Below the pieces are notes generated by a model. It saw only the letters and a list, made by a program, of their open reading frames with translations. It had not been told where the DNA came from and did no database searches. The position numbers and the translations under genes are program-made. From Paenibacillus macerans (lineage in GTDB: Bacteria; Bacillota; Bacilli; Paenibacillales; Paenibacillaceae), in NCBI RefSeq assembly GCF_023715465.1, contig NZ_JAMBOE010000002.1:205104-269103 (forward strand): a DNA stretch of 64,000 bases, given 5' to 3'. Of this stretch, positions 16,581-23,768 are shown piece by piece. How positions within the stretch are numbered: the stretch's first letter is position 1; each line of letters begins with the position of its first letter.

Positions 16581-17753
16581 TTATACGATCCCGATTTCAT
16601 GGTCGCTTAAATAACAGGAAGGATCAGCCGCCCAGAAATCGCCGGTGGCCGACGCTCTTGCCCGGAAGTTGCCGTTGCACAAATCCAGCCAAGCACACGC
16701 TGTGCACCGCCCTTTCAGCAGCGGTTTCCGGTCTCGCAGTCCGGCCATGACAGGGTGGGCCGCTTCCCGCCAAACTTCGCTGAACTGCTGTGTTCGAAGG
16801 TTGCCAATCTCCAGGTCCCGGGTGAATTGGTCCGGATAAATACGCCCATGCCAATCGACGCAGCCGATCGCCACCCCGGAACGGTTGCCGCCGTTTCGTC
16901 GCAGCAGCCCGAGCAGAATGGAGGCCCGCTCCGGGTCATGCTCCTTCATCCATTGATACAAATAAACCCCGTCCGCATGGTTGTCCACGGTGAGCATCTC
17001 CGTCTCTTTCCCTTTCCGGTGTAAATCCAATGTTTTGGCGATGATCTTGTCCAGCGCCCGCCGCGACTCCTCGCGGGTGACATCCTCCGTCTGCAGCGTG
17101 CTTCCTCTACCGGAATATACGAGATGATAGAAGCAGGCGCGCGGGATGTTCTCCTGGTCGATCAAATCGAGCACCCCATCCAAATCGGGATATGTATGCT
17201 TGCTGATCGTAAACCGCACGCCCACCTTTTGCCCGACGGACAGGCAGTTGCGCAAACCGGCCAGCGACTGGGCAAAAGCTCCCTTCCGCCCGCGGAATAA
17301 ATCATGGCGCTCCTCCAGGCCATCGAGACTGATACCCACATACTTGACCCCGGACTCCTTCAGCAGCCTCGCTTTCTCGGGAGTAATCAGCGTGCCGTTC
17401 GTGGATACGACCGGACGCAGCTCTTTGCCGGCCGCATAAGAGATCAGCTCCAAAATATCTTTGCGGACCAGGGGTTCTCCCCCGGAAAAAAGCAGCACAG
17501 GCACCTGAAACGAAGCCAAGTCGTCGATAAACGCTTTGGCTTCGGCCGTGGAAAGCTCATCCGGTTCCTTGGCCGCCCGGGCATCCGCGTAGCAATGCTT
17601 GCAGCTTAAATTGCAGGAGCGCGTCGCGTTCCAGACCACAACCGGCCCTTTGCCGGCCGAAACGCCATGCGGTTTGTCTCCCGGCGTGATGTCATAGCGG
17701 AGATGATCCCCCTCGCCCTGCATGCCGGTGAGCAGTTTTGTCACATTGATCAT
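16581..17753 (-). CDS. ahbC: Radical SAM protein AhbC (12,18-didecarboxysiroheme deacetylase)
   Basis: About 390 residues from the ATG at 17753 (MINVTKLL...), which follows AGAGAGG and matches where AhbC proteins start; an in-frame ATG at 17792 would add 13 residues. The N-terminal cluster motif is TRSCNLSCKHCY; SAM contacts lie in LLFSGGEPLVR. Conserved AhbC segments follow: YVGISLDGLEERHD, FYHLVYSGRGS, LTVDNHADGVYLY, GGNRSGVAIGCVD and LKGRCTACAWLDLCNGNFRARA, ending DPSCYLSDHEI. The enzyme removes the two acetate side chains to give Fe-coproporphyrin III. It is 28 bases ahead of ahbD. Confidence 0.9.
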   Translation of the reverse strand: MINVTKLLTGMQGEGDHLRYDITPGDKPHGVSAGKGPVVVWNATRSCNLSCKHCYADARAAKEPDELSTAEAKAFIDDLASFQVPVLLFSGGEPLVRKDILELISYAAGKELRPVVSTNGTLITPEKARLLKESGVKYVGISLDGLEERHDLFRGRKGAFAQSLAGLRNCLSVGQKVGVRFTISKHTYPDLDGVLDLIDQENIPRACFYHLVYSGRGSTLQTEDVTREESRRALDKIIAKTLDLHRKGKETEMLTVDNHADGVYLYQWMKEHDPERASILLGLLRRNGGNRSGVAIGCVDWHGRIYPDQFTRDLEIGNLRTQQFSEVWREAAHPVMAGLRDRKPLLKGRCTACAWLDLCNGNFRARASATGDFWAADPSCYLSDHEIGIV

Positions 17754-17800
17754 TTCATTCCTCTCTTTCTCTGCGATAGTAAATTTATCCATTCGAAATT

Positions 17801-17829
17801 ATTATAAACAAAGTATGTGAAAATTCACA
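17801..17829 (-). promoter_or_regulatory. Inverted repeat upstream of a TATAAT box before ahbC
   Basis: TGTGAAAATTCACA (17816-17829) has arms TGTGAA and TTCACA two bases apart. It lies just upstream, on the minus strand, of TATAAT (17806-17801), with its centre near -28, so a bound protein would block the -35 region. It is too compact for the usual CRP/FNR (N6) or Rex spacing. It suggests ahbC-ahbD-ahbAB can be regulated separately from the prenyl-synthase gene. Confidence 0.45.
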
Positions 17830-17864
17830 CAATATAATTCATGGACCGGCCGCCAGGCAAAAGC

Positions 17865-20252
17865 CTAGCGATCCCTGCCCACGATAAAATGCAGCAAGTG
17901 TTTCAAAAAAACGGTGGCCCGCGGGAGCTCTTTCAAGGCATCCATGGCCAGGCAATAATGTTCCCACATTTGCTTTCTGGCGCCTTCCTGGCCGAGGATC
18001 GTCACAAACGTGGAGTTCTCGTTCTCCTGATCCTTGCCGGGCGGTTTGCCCAAACGCTGCAAGTCGCCTTCCCAATCCAGCAAGTCATCCTTAATTTGAA
18101 AAGCGATCCCCGCGTGATAGGAGTAGGTTTTCAGAACGTCCATCTCCGCTTCGCCCGCCCTGGCCAGAATGGCCGGGGCCACCAGCGATACCTCAAAAGC
18201 GATGCCGGTTTTGTAAAAGCAAACCCGGTTCAGTTCCTCCAAAGTCAACGACTTGCCTCTGGAGTTAAGGTCCATCGCCTGCCCCATGCAAATTTCGCCG
18301 GCCTTTTGCGACATGTACCTTAGCAAAGCAAGCACGGCTCCGCTCGGGAAGCCTTCGAGGGAGGAAACCTCCTCGATCGCTTTCTGGATCAGGAATATCC
18401 CCGTCAATTCCGCGATCGCGCTGTTATGAATCCGGTGCAGGGTGGGCCTCCCTCGGCGCGTGGACGAGTTGTCCTGGGACGGCAGGTCGTCGAAAATCAA
18501 GGAAGCGGTATGCATATATTCGAGCGCTCTGAACAGCGGCGTAAGCTGCGCATCCGGCAGCCCGTACTCATTGACCCCAATCACCCAGGCGAGGATCGGC
18601 CGCAGCCGTTTGCCGCTGCCTTCCAGGCTGTAGTTGGCCGTTTCGATCAGCAGCTCCTGCATCGGCCCAGCTGCGGCTTCCGGTTTGGGGATCAGCAACC
18701 GTTTATTAATGGCCAGGCGGGCCGTATGGACGATTTCGGCAAATTGCTCCTGTTCGCTTCGATGGCGGTTCATGACGGCGAGCAACTGGTCCCGCAGCAG
18801 TTTATCCAAGAAATCCACGTCTTCCGCTTTGTGCGCCATACGCTCTATGAGTTGGTTCAATTCCGCACTGCCCGTGGAGAAGACGCCCATCACTTCGTTA
18901 TATTTCTTGGCACCGGCGCGTTTCCGATATCGCTTAAGCCCGTTGATGGCCCGGTCAAGCAGGATTTCGCGTACCGCCGCATCCGAGCGGTAGACATGAT
19001 GGATCAAATGGAAGATGACTGCCCAATATAATTCGAAAGGATTGATCAAATCCGGGCGTTGATGGCGGTATTTATAAAAATAGGTGTAAGGCGTTACCGC
19101 GCCGCGCTCCAAATCTTCGGACAAGTCGGCGAAATCGTCGGCCAACTGATTGTACAAGCCGTAGTAAAACACCCGCCCGTCAAAACCCTCGTCCTGAGGA
19201 GCGCCGATCACGGAACGGACAATCAACCGCGACGAAGAGGATTTAAGGATAATTGGCAAATATAGTTCCTCGTTGGAATAGTCCGCATGCGCGAGCTCCT
19301 TCACCCTGTCCACATGCTGGGCATGAAAGAAAACATAGGATTGGTCGAAAAACGTCCGCTGGGCTTCCGCGGGTTGACGGCTTTTAATGTACTCGTAAGC
19401 TTCGCGAAGCTCCGTGTACACATACCGCATCAATTCGCGCTGCCCGCCGCTCCACTCCCCCGGTTCAGGTACGGTTCCGCTGATCAGCGCGGCGCGGATC
19501 ATTCGGGAATAGTGCTCCTTTTCGTCTGCGTTCAGCGCCGCGGAATCAAGCAGGTCGTCGATAAAAGGATACGTCAGCCCGTAATAATAACCCGACTTGA
19601 TCGCCGCTTCCAGAGTACGCGCCCGCTTTGCGGCCGGAGCTTCTTCGCTGATTTCGTCCAAGGCGTGCAATACGACACCAAGGATAATTTTGATCAGCTT
19701 CCGCTGGGCTTCCTCTGCATTCATTTCCTTAGGAAGATGGACAGACACGCTTTTGAGTTTATCGATGAGCCAGATGGCGGTATCCTCCACGTCTTCCTGT
19801 TGGGCCCAGCGGTAAAATGACCTGAGGCTAATCAGTTCGGGCAGGTTACCCTCGGCGGATTCGGCGGGACGTAGGAGGTGTTTTTTCAAGTCCGCCAGGA
19901 AATGCTCCACCCGCTTTTGCGTACGGGGTTCATTCAAATCTTTGCCCAGATCGCGCAAATAGATATAGGACACGCTGCGTTCCAAATAAGCGTCCAGTTT
20001 GCCCGACCGGTTCAACCACCTCAAATAGGTTTGGACATCGGAGGGATCGGGCCTTTTTCGTGTCTTGGCAAAAATAACCGACAGCGGAGCGCGATGGATG
20101 TGCCTCCTTTTCCACTGCCCGAAATCTCCAATTAAACCGGGGACATAACTCCGTTCAAGGACCTGCGCCTTCAGCGCGGCAAAATATTCGGCCGCCCGCT
20201 CCTCGGCCCTTCGGTACGAAGCGTCCGCAACCTCAATAAGTTCAATGTTCAT
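17865..20252 (-). CDS. Large polyprenyl synthetase with a second isoprenoid-synthase-like N-terminal half
   Basis: 795 residues, more than twice the normal size of a trans-prenyl diphosphate synthase. The C-terminal half (about 500-795) is a recognisable polyprenyl synthetase: GSGKRLRP at 546-552, first aspartate motif DDLPSQD (588-594) followed by STRRGRPTLH, and second motif DDLLD (722-726). The N-terminal half is all-helical and carries its own aspartate clusters, DDLLD (232-236) and DDFADLSED (372-380), like a class I isoprenoid synthase. It probably makes a prenyl diphosphate and may use it in the first domain. It lies 111 bases before ahbC, so a link to heme O/A or quinones is possible but unproven. 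Confidence 0.75.
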   Translation of the reverse strand: MNIELIEVADASYRRAEERAAEYFAALKAQVLERSYVPGLIGDFGQWKRRHIHRAPLSVIFAKTRKRPDPSDVQTYLRWLNRSGKLDAYLERSVSYIYLRDLGKDLNEPRTQKRVEHFLADLKKHLLRPAESAEGNLPELISLRSFYRWAQQEDVEDTAIWLIDKLKSVSVHLPKEMNAEEAQRKLIKIILGVVLHALDEISEEAPAAKRARTLEAAIKSGYYYGLTYPFIDDLLDSAALNADEKEHYSRMIRAALISGTVPEPGEWSGGQRELMRYVYTELREAYEYIKSRQPAEAQRTFFDQSYVFFHAQHVDRVKELAHADYSNEELYLPIILKSSSSRLIVRSVIGAPQDEGFDGRVFYYGLYNQLADDFADLSEDLERGAVTPYTYFYKYRHQRPDLINPFELYWAVIFHLIHHVYRSDAAVREILLDRAINGLKRYRKRAGAKKYNEVMGVFSTGSAELNQLIERMAHKAEDVDFLDKLLRDQLLAVMNRHRSEQEQFAEIVHTARLAINKRLLIPKPEAAAGPMQELLIETANYSLEGSGKRLRPILAWVIGVNEYGLPDAQLTPLFRALEYMHTASLIFDDLPSQDNSSTRRGRPTLHRIHNSAIAELTGIFLIQKAIEEVSSLEGFPSGAVLALLRYMSQKAGEICMGQAMDLNSRGKSLTLEELNRVCFYKTGIAFEVSLVAPAILARAGEAEMDVLKTYSYHAGIAFQIKDDLLDWEGDLQRLGKPPGKDQENENSTFVTILGQEGARKQMWEHYCLAMDALKELPRATVFLKHLLHFIVGRDR

Positions 20253-20413
20253 AACGCCTACCTCGTCTTGTCTATTCTATGATACGTTGTAATTTATGAT
20301 TACGCAGCAAGCTATCATTACGTTGCAAATAAAGTCATCTCAATTTACTATCTATAACAAATGTTATAGTAAGCGGCGCCAAATATATGTAAGGGAGAAC
20401 TGAGGGAACTTAA
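20253..20413. other. Divergent promoter region of the prenyl-synthase and kinase-remnant genes
   Basis: Holds the perfect inverted repeat CTATAAC-AAAT-GTTATAG (20352-20369) and two related words, TACGTTGTAA near 20284 and TACGTTGCAA near 20320. These could be regulator sites for the divergent pair. No ORF. Confidence 0.4.
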
Positions 20414-20602
20414 ATGAGATTATCCGGCTGCTGCGGGCACGGTGCTCGGGAACCTGTATGTCGTACAAGAAGTTGTCGGCCAGGGCAGCCACGGTTTAAC
20501 CTACAAATGCGTAGACCGGACCAGCGGCGGCCTGGTCGCCGTCAAGCAGGCCAGACTAAGCAAAGGCCCCTATGCCAAACGCTTGCTGGAAAGGGAGCGG
20601 CT
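20414..20602 (+). pseudogene. Ser/Thr protein kinase remnant (frameshifted and truncated)
   Basis: From 20418 the frame reads DYPAAAGTVLGNLYVV..., then a kinase glycine loop GQGSHGLTY and the ATP lysine in LVAVKQARL, and stops resembling a kinase after LLERER (about 20602). The only start with an RBS is the ATG at 20414, out of frame by one base (ATG-A-GATTAT). Everything after kinase subdomain II is missing and the sequence passes into intergenic repeat-like DNA. It is therefore a decayed kinase gene, divergent from the prenyl-synthase gene. Confidence 0.65.
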
Positions 20603-20908
20603 AGATAGCGGTAATTTTAGGCGTTATGTTTGGCTTCCGATCCCTCGTCCGTGAAATAGCGGAACTTTTGGTCCCCATTTTGTTCCAGACTTGAAAAAAA
20701 CGGTAGTTTCGCCCTCATCCGCCGAAGATAGCGACAAAATATTCCTCTATTTGCGATGAACCCCCTGTCTTGAGGTAAATAACGCCCTTTTATACCGCTA
20801 ATTTCGCGGTGGCCCCACGTAAAAGACGGCGTAAAAAAGCGGCGGCCAACCGGGACCCGCAAAAAACTGCCAGGTCCAAGGTTAACCGCCGCTTTATATG
20901 CACGGCAA
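20603..20908. other. Intergenic, repeat-like sequence after the kinase remnant
   Basis: About 300 bases without a credible gene. It contains words such as GATAGCGGTAATTTTA, AATAGCGGAACTTTTGG, GATAGCGACAAAATATT and ACCGCTAATTTCGCGG, similar in style to the 12.6-12.8 kb spacer. The right end (about 20838-20895) has GCGGCGGCCAACCGGG and CAAGGTTAACCGCCGC, a possible terminator stem for the DUF3100 operon. Confidence 0.4.
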
Positions 20909-21391
20909 TCAGCGGGTAAGGGCCAAACCGATTTCCGAAACAATCGCGCTGCCCAAATACGTTCCCGTGAAGACGAAAATGGCGACGATGGCGACGCGCC
21001 AGGACGTTTTGCGCAGATCCACCAGCCGGTTGGCCACCGAAATGCCCGCGAACGTCAGGATCGGTGTCGTGATCGCCAGGAAATTCACCGCTTGAATCGC
21101 ATTTACGAACACATCGGAGCTAAGGCAAAAGATGAGCGAAGTGATCGACACCCAGCCGAGCACCGGGAATTCCTGCAAAAATTTGACCGGTACCTTCTTC
21201 ATGACCGCCGAGATAAGGATGCCGATGAAGGAAAACAACCACAGCACGGCAAGCCCGCCGATCGTATCCCAAGAGATGGAGCCGGATTCCGGATTTCTCC
21301 AATATTTGACCTGTTCCGTGAACAGGATCAGCGCCACGCTAAGCAGGAGCACCAAAGCGTATTTAACGTATTTGTTGAATCCGCTCGTCAT
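20909..21391 (-). CDS. Small membrane protein partnered with DUF3100
   Basis: 160 residues with about five hydrophobic segments (YALVLLLSVALILF, GGLAVLWLFSFIGILISAVM, VSITSLIFCLSSDVFV, AITTPILTFAGISVA, VAIVAIFVFTGTYLGSAIVS). The ATG overlaps the DUF3100 stop by four bases, so the proteins are made together and probably form one transporter. I do not know a characterised homolog. The terminal YLGSAIVSEIG resembles the last helix of other small permease subunits. Confidence 0.75.
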   Translation of the reverse strand: MTSGFNKYVKYALVLLLSVALILFTEQVKYWRNPESGSISWDTIGGLAVLWLFSFIGILISAVMKKVPVKFLQEFPVLGWVSITSLIFCLSSDVFVNAIQAVNFLAITTPILTFAGISVANRLVDLRKTSWRVAIVAIFVFTGTYLGSAIVSEIGLALTR

Positions 21392-22185
21392 TTCGCTCTC
21401 CCCCTAACCAACAGTTTGTACATAAAACGCTGCAGCGGCACCGCCAAAAACACCATCGTGTACGTGCCGAGGAAACTGGTCAACAGCTGACTGGCGGACG
21501 CATACGCGGTGATCGTGTCGGCTCGCTCGGGCGCACCCGCGATCAGTGCGGAGGATGCCCCGGTCATCATGCTCGCGGAGCCGACCCCGGAAGACATGGC
21601 CAATGCTTCAACGGAGAAGCCGGCCGCTCTCATCAGCGGCGCAATGATGCTGAAGAACAGCGTGCCGAACAGGGTTCCGATGATATACAGGGACAACACG
21701 CCCCGGCCTTCGTCGGAGTCCAGCGTATACTTCTCGGAGATGTACGCCAGTTCGCCTTCCCGTCCGATGCCGAGCGTTGCCCCGATAGCTTCGCGCCGCA
21801 GGCCGATCCAAATGGCCACCGGCAAGCCCAGCAGGACGGTCCCCAAGTTGCCGATTTCCTGCAGAATAAATACCCAGCCAACCTGCATTATCTCATGGAT
21901 TTTCGGAGCGATATCGGCTCCGTATCTAGCCATGAGCGGCAGCATGATAAAGATCAGGTATTTGCCGGCAAAATCCACGTTTTCCTTGCTGTAGATTTTT
22001 TTCATAAATCCTTTGCGGAATATGGCCAAGCCCAAAATCATCGTAATCAGGATAGCGAAAACGAGCGGCAGCAAACTAATGCGCACAGAGCCGACCGGAA
22101 TCGACTGGATTCCGATCCACTCGGACACGGTGATTACGAATAGTATGAAAATAAGCAGATAGATAAAGTTTAACTTCGACTTCAT
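21388..22185 (-). CDS. DUF3100 family membrane protein (putative transporter)
   Basis: 265 residues with about seven transmembrane segments; key stretches are LGLPVAIWIGLRREAIGATLGIGREGELAYISEKY and the glycine/serine-rich MSSGVGSASMMTGASSALIAGAPE, typical of DUF3100. The family has no assigned substrate. RBS GAGGAGAG lies before the ATG. It is 45 bases downstream of an M20 amidohydrolase gene, suggesting uptake of an N-acyl or amide compound that the hydrolase splits. Confidence 0.8.
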   Translation of the reverse strand: MKSKLNFIYLLIFILFVITVSEWIGIQSIPVGSVRISLLPLVFAILITMILGLAIFRKGFMKKIYSKENVDFAGKYLIFIMLPLMARYGADIAPKIHEIMQVGWVFILQEIGNLGTVLLGLPVAIWIGLRREAIGATLGIGREGELAYISEKYTLDSDEGRGVLSLYIIGTLFGTLFFSIIAPLMRAAGFSVEALAMSSGVGSASMMTGASSALIAGAPERADTITAYASASQLLTSFLGTYTMVFLAVPLQRFMYKLLVRGRAK

Positions 22186-22230
22186 GGGTCTCTCCTCGGT
22201 AGGTTTTCGTCATTTCCGTTCCATGGCACT

Positions 22231-23493
22231 TTAAGAGGGCATCACGATGGAAGCCAGCAGTTTCTCATAATCGGCGAAAGCACGGCGGTACAGCTTGCCG
22301 CGGTCAATGCGCCCGTTCATGCGGTCAAACACCCGGGTCAAAAATTCGGGGAATACGGCGTAAATGAATTCCGGGTCGATGTCCTTAAAGTCGTCCCCGT
22401 GAATCGTTCCCGTAAAACCGCTGTAACCGATTTGGATGCAGGGGATCATAAAGGACAAATCACCGATGTCGCCGGCCGCGCTGATCGCGTTATTGTTCAG
22501 ACAATCGCTGATCTCCCCGGTTTCGCGGAACGCTTCCAGCACGAATTCCGACAAATACCGGTCCTGCACGAACGGCAAATACCCCATCTGCGTTTCGATT
22601 GCGACCTCGCCCTGCAGCGCCAGCGCGCTGCCTTTGGCGGCATCGTCCATTTTCGCGGCCACATCGGTCATGTATTCGACGGTTTGAGTCCGCAGATCCG
22701 TGCCGACCGTAATCTGGTTCGGAATCACGTTGGTGGACATATCCGAGGACATCACGATCGGGTTCATGCGTACTTTTTCCGCGTCCTTCAGCTGCTGGCG
22801 GCATAAGCCAAGCGCCACATTGAACAGCGTGGACATGCTGTACGCGTTTTTTCCCGAAAACGGATCAAAGCCGGCGTGGCTTGCCTTGCCCGTAAAGCTG
22901 TACTTCTTGTACAAAAATCCGGCCAAATCGCAATTGATCTCAATCGTCCGCCGCGGGTATTCCCCGCCCATAGCGTGAACGCAGATACCGATATCGATGC
23001 CGTCAAAGACGCCCAGCTTCATCGCTTCCGGTTTGCCGCCGTAATAAGAGATTTTGCCCTGCTGAAGCAGTTCTTCCCGGTAAGCCAGATCAAGGTATTC
23101 TTCCGCAGGCACAAAAACGAACGACAGTGTATAATCATACGCCTCATACGCTTTTGTTGTAATGAAATAGTTGTACAGAGCGAGCGCGATCGCCACTTGC
23201 GTATAATGGCCGCAGTTATGCGCCGCCCCGGTCTCCTTGTCCGCCCGCCAGTGAGTTGGCGCGTACACGGCATCCAACTCGGCGATAAACGCGATATGTA
23301 ACGGCTTGCCCGGTCCGAGCGTCGTTTTTATACCGGTGGTGCTAAAGGTTTCCAGTGCAGCGTCCGGGTTCACCTTCCGTAAATAATCCGACACCATTGC
23401 GCTTGTTGAGAACTCCTTGTAACCCAGCTCGGGATGGTCGAAAATCGTTTTGCCGATTTTGGAGATCTCCTCATACTTTTGTTTAAAAAACAT
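22231..23493 (-). CDS. M20-family amidohydrolase / peptidase
   Basis: A 420-residue zinc amidohydrolase. Metal-site segments are IAFIAELDAVYAP, AHNCGHYTQVAIAL, the paired acids in FVPAEEYLDL and a late histidine in GFTGTIHGDDF. The dimerisation lid begins about KYSFTGKASHAGFDPFSGKNAYS. The pattern resembles AbgB/IAA-amino-acid hydrolases more than dipeptidases, so it likely cleaves an amide bond of an acylated amino acid in the cytoplasm. It leads the operon with the DUF3100 pair. Confidence 0.85.
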   Translation of the reverse strand: MFFKQKYEEISKIGKTIFDHPELGYKEFSTSAMVSDYLRKVNPDAALETFSTTGIKTTLGPGKPLHIAFIAELDAVYAPTHWRADKETGAAHNCGHYTQVAIALALYNYFITTKAYEAYDYTLSFVFVPAEEYLDLAYREELLQQGKISYYGGKPEAMKLGVFDGIDIGICVHAMGGEYPRRTIEINCDLAGFLYKKYSFTGKASHAGFDPFSGKNAYSMSTLFNVALGLCRQQLKDAEKVRMNPIVMSSDMSTNVIPNQITVGTDLRTQTVEYMTDVAAKMDDAAKGSALALQGEVAIETQMGYLPFVQDRYLSEFVLEAFRETGEISDCLNNNAISAAGDIGDLSFMIPCIQIGYSGFTGTIHGDDFKDIDPEFIYAVFPEFLTRVFDRMNGRIDRGKLYRRAFADYEKLLASIVMPS

Positions 23494-23621
23494 TTCGTTT
23501 CACCTCCACAGCCAATTTTGTATAAACATAAATTAAATCTTATTTGAATGCAGCGAATTGTGTCAATATTTGTTGAAAAAAATCTCTTACCTTATTATGG
23601 TCTGCGCGTTCTGAAAAATTC

Positions 23622-23668
23622 AGCAAAAACAGCAGACCCTCCAACATGCTTCGGAGGTTCTGCTGTTT
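23622..23668 (-). terminator. Terminator after the 479-residue orphan gene
   Basis: On the minus strand AAACAGCAGAACCTCC pairs with GGAGGGTCTGCTGTTT (about 14 of 16 positions) around a short loop, followed by TTGCTGAATTTTTC. It separates the ribose-type operon from the M20/DUF3100 operon. Confidence 0.75.
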
Positions 23669-23768
23669 GAATGTTGACCGGTCCCAGGTCCACTCCTTGC
23701 TTTAATTCGGCCCCGCCGGCAACCCAGCCCCCTTATAAGAGCGGTGATTTTTAGCATTATTTTGCCGC

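Noticed and set aside
17816-17829. FNR, CRP or Rex site before ahbC
   Set aside because: The arms are two bases apart; FNR/CRP sites need TGTGA-N6-TCACA, and Rex sites are four bases wider. Kept only as an unassigned palindrome.
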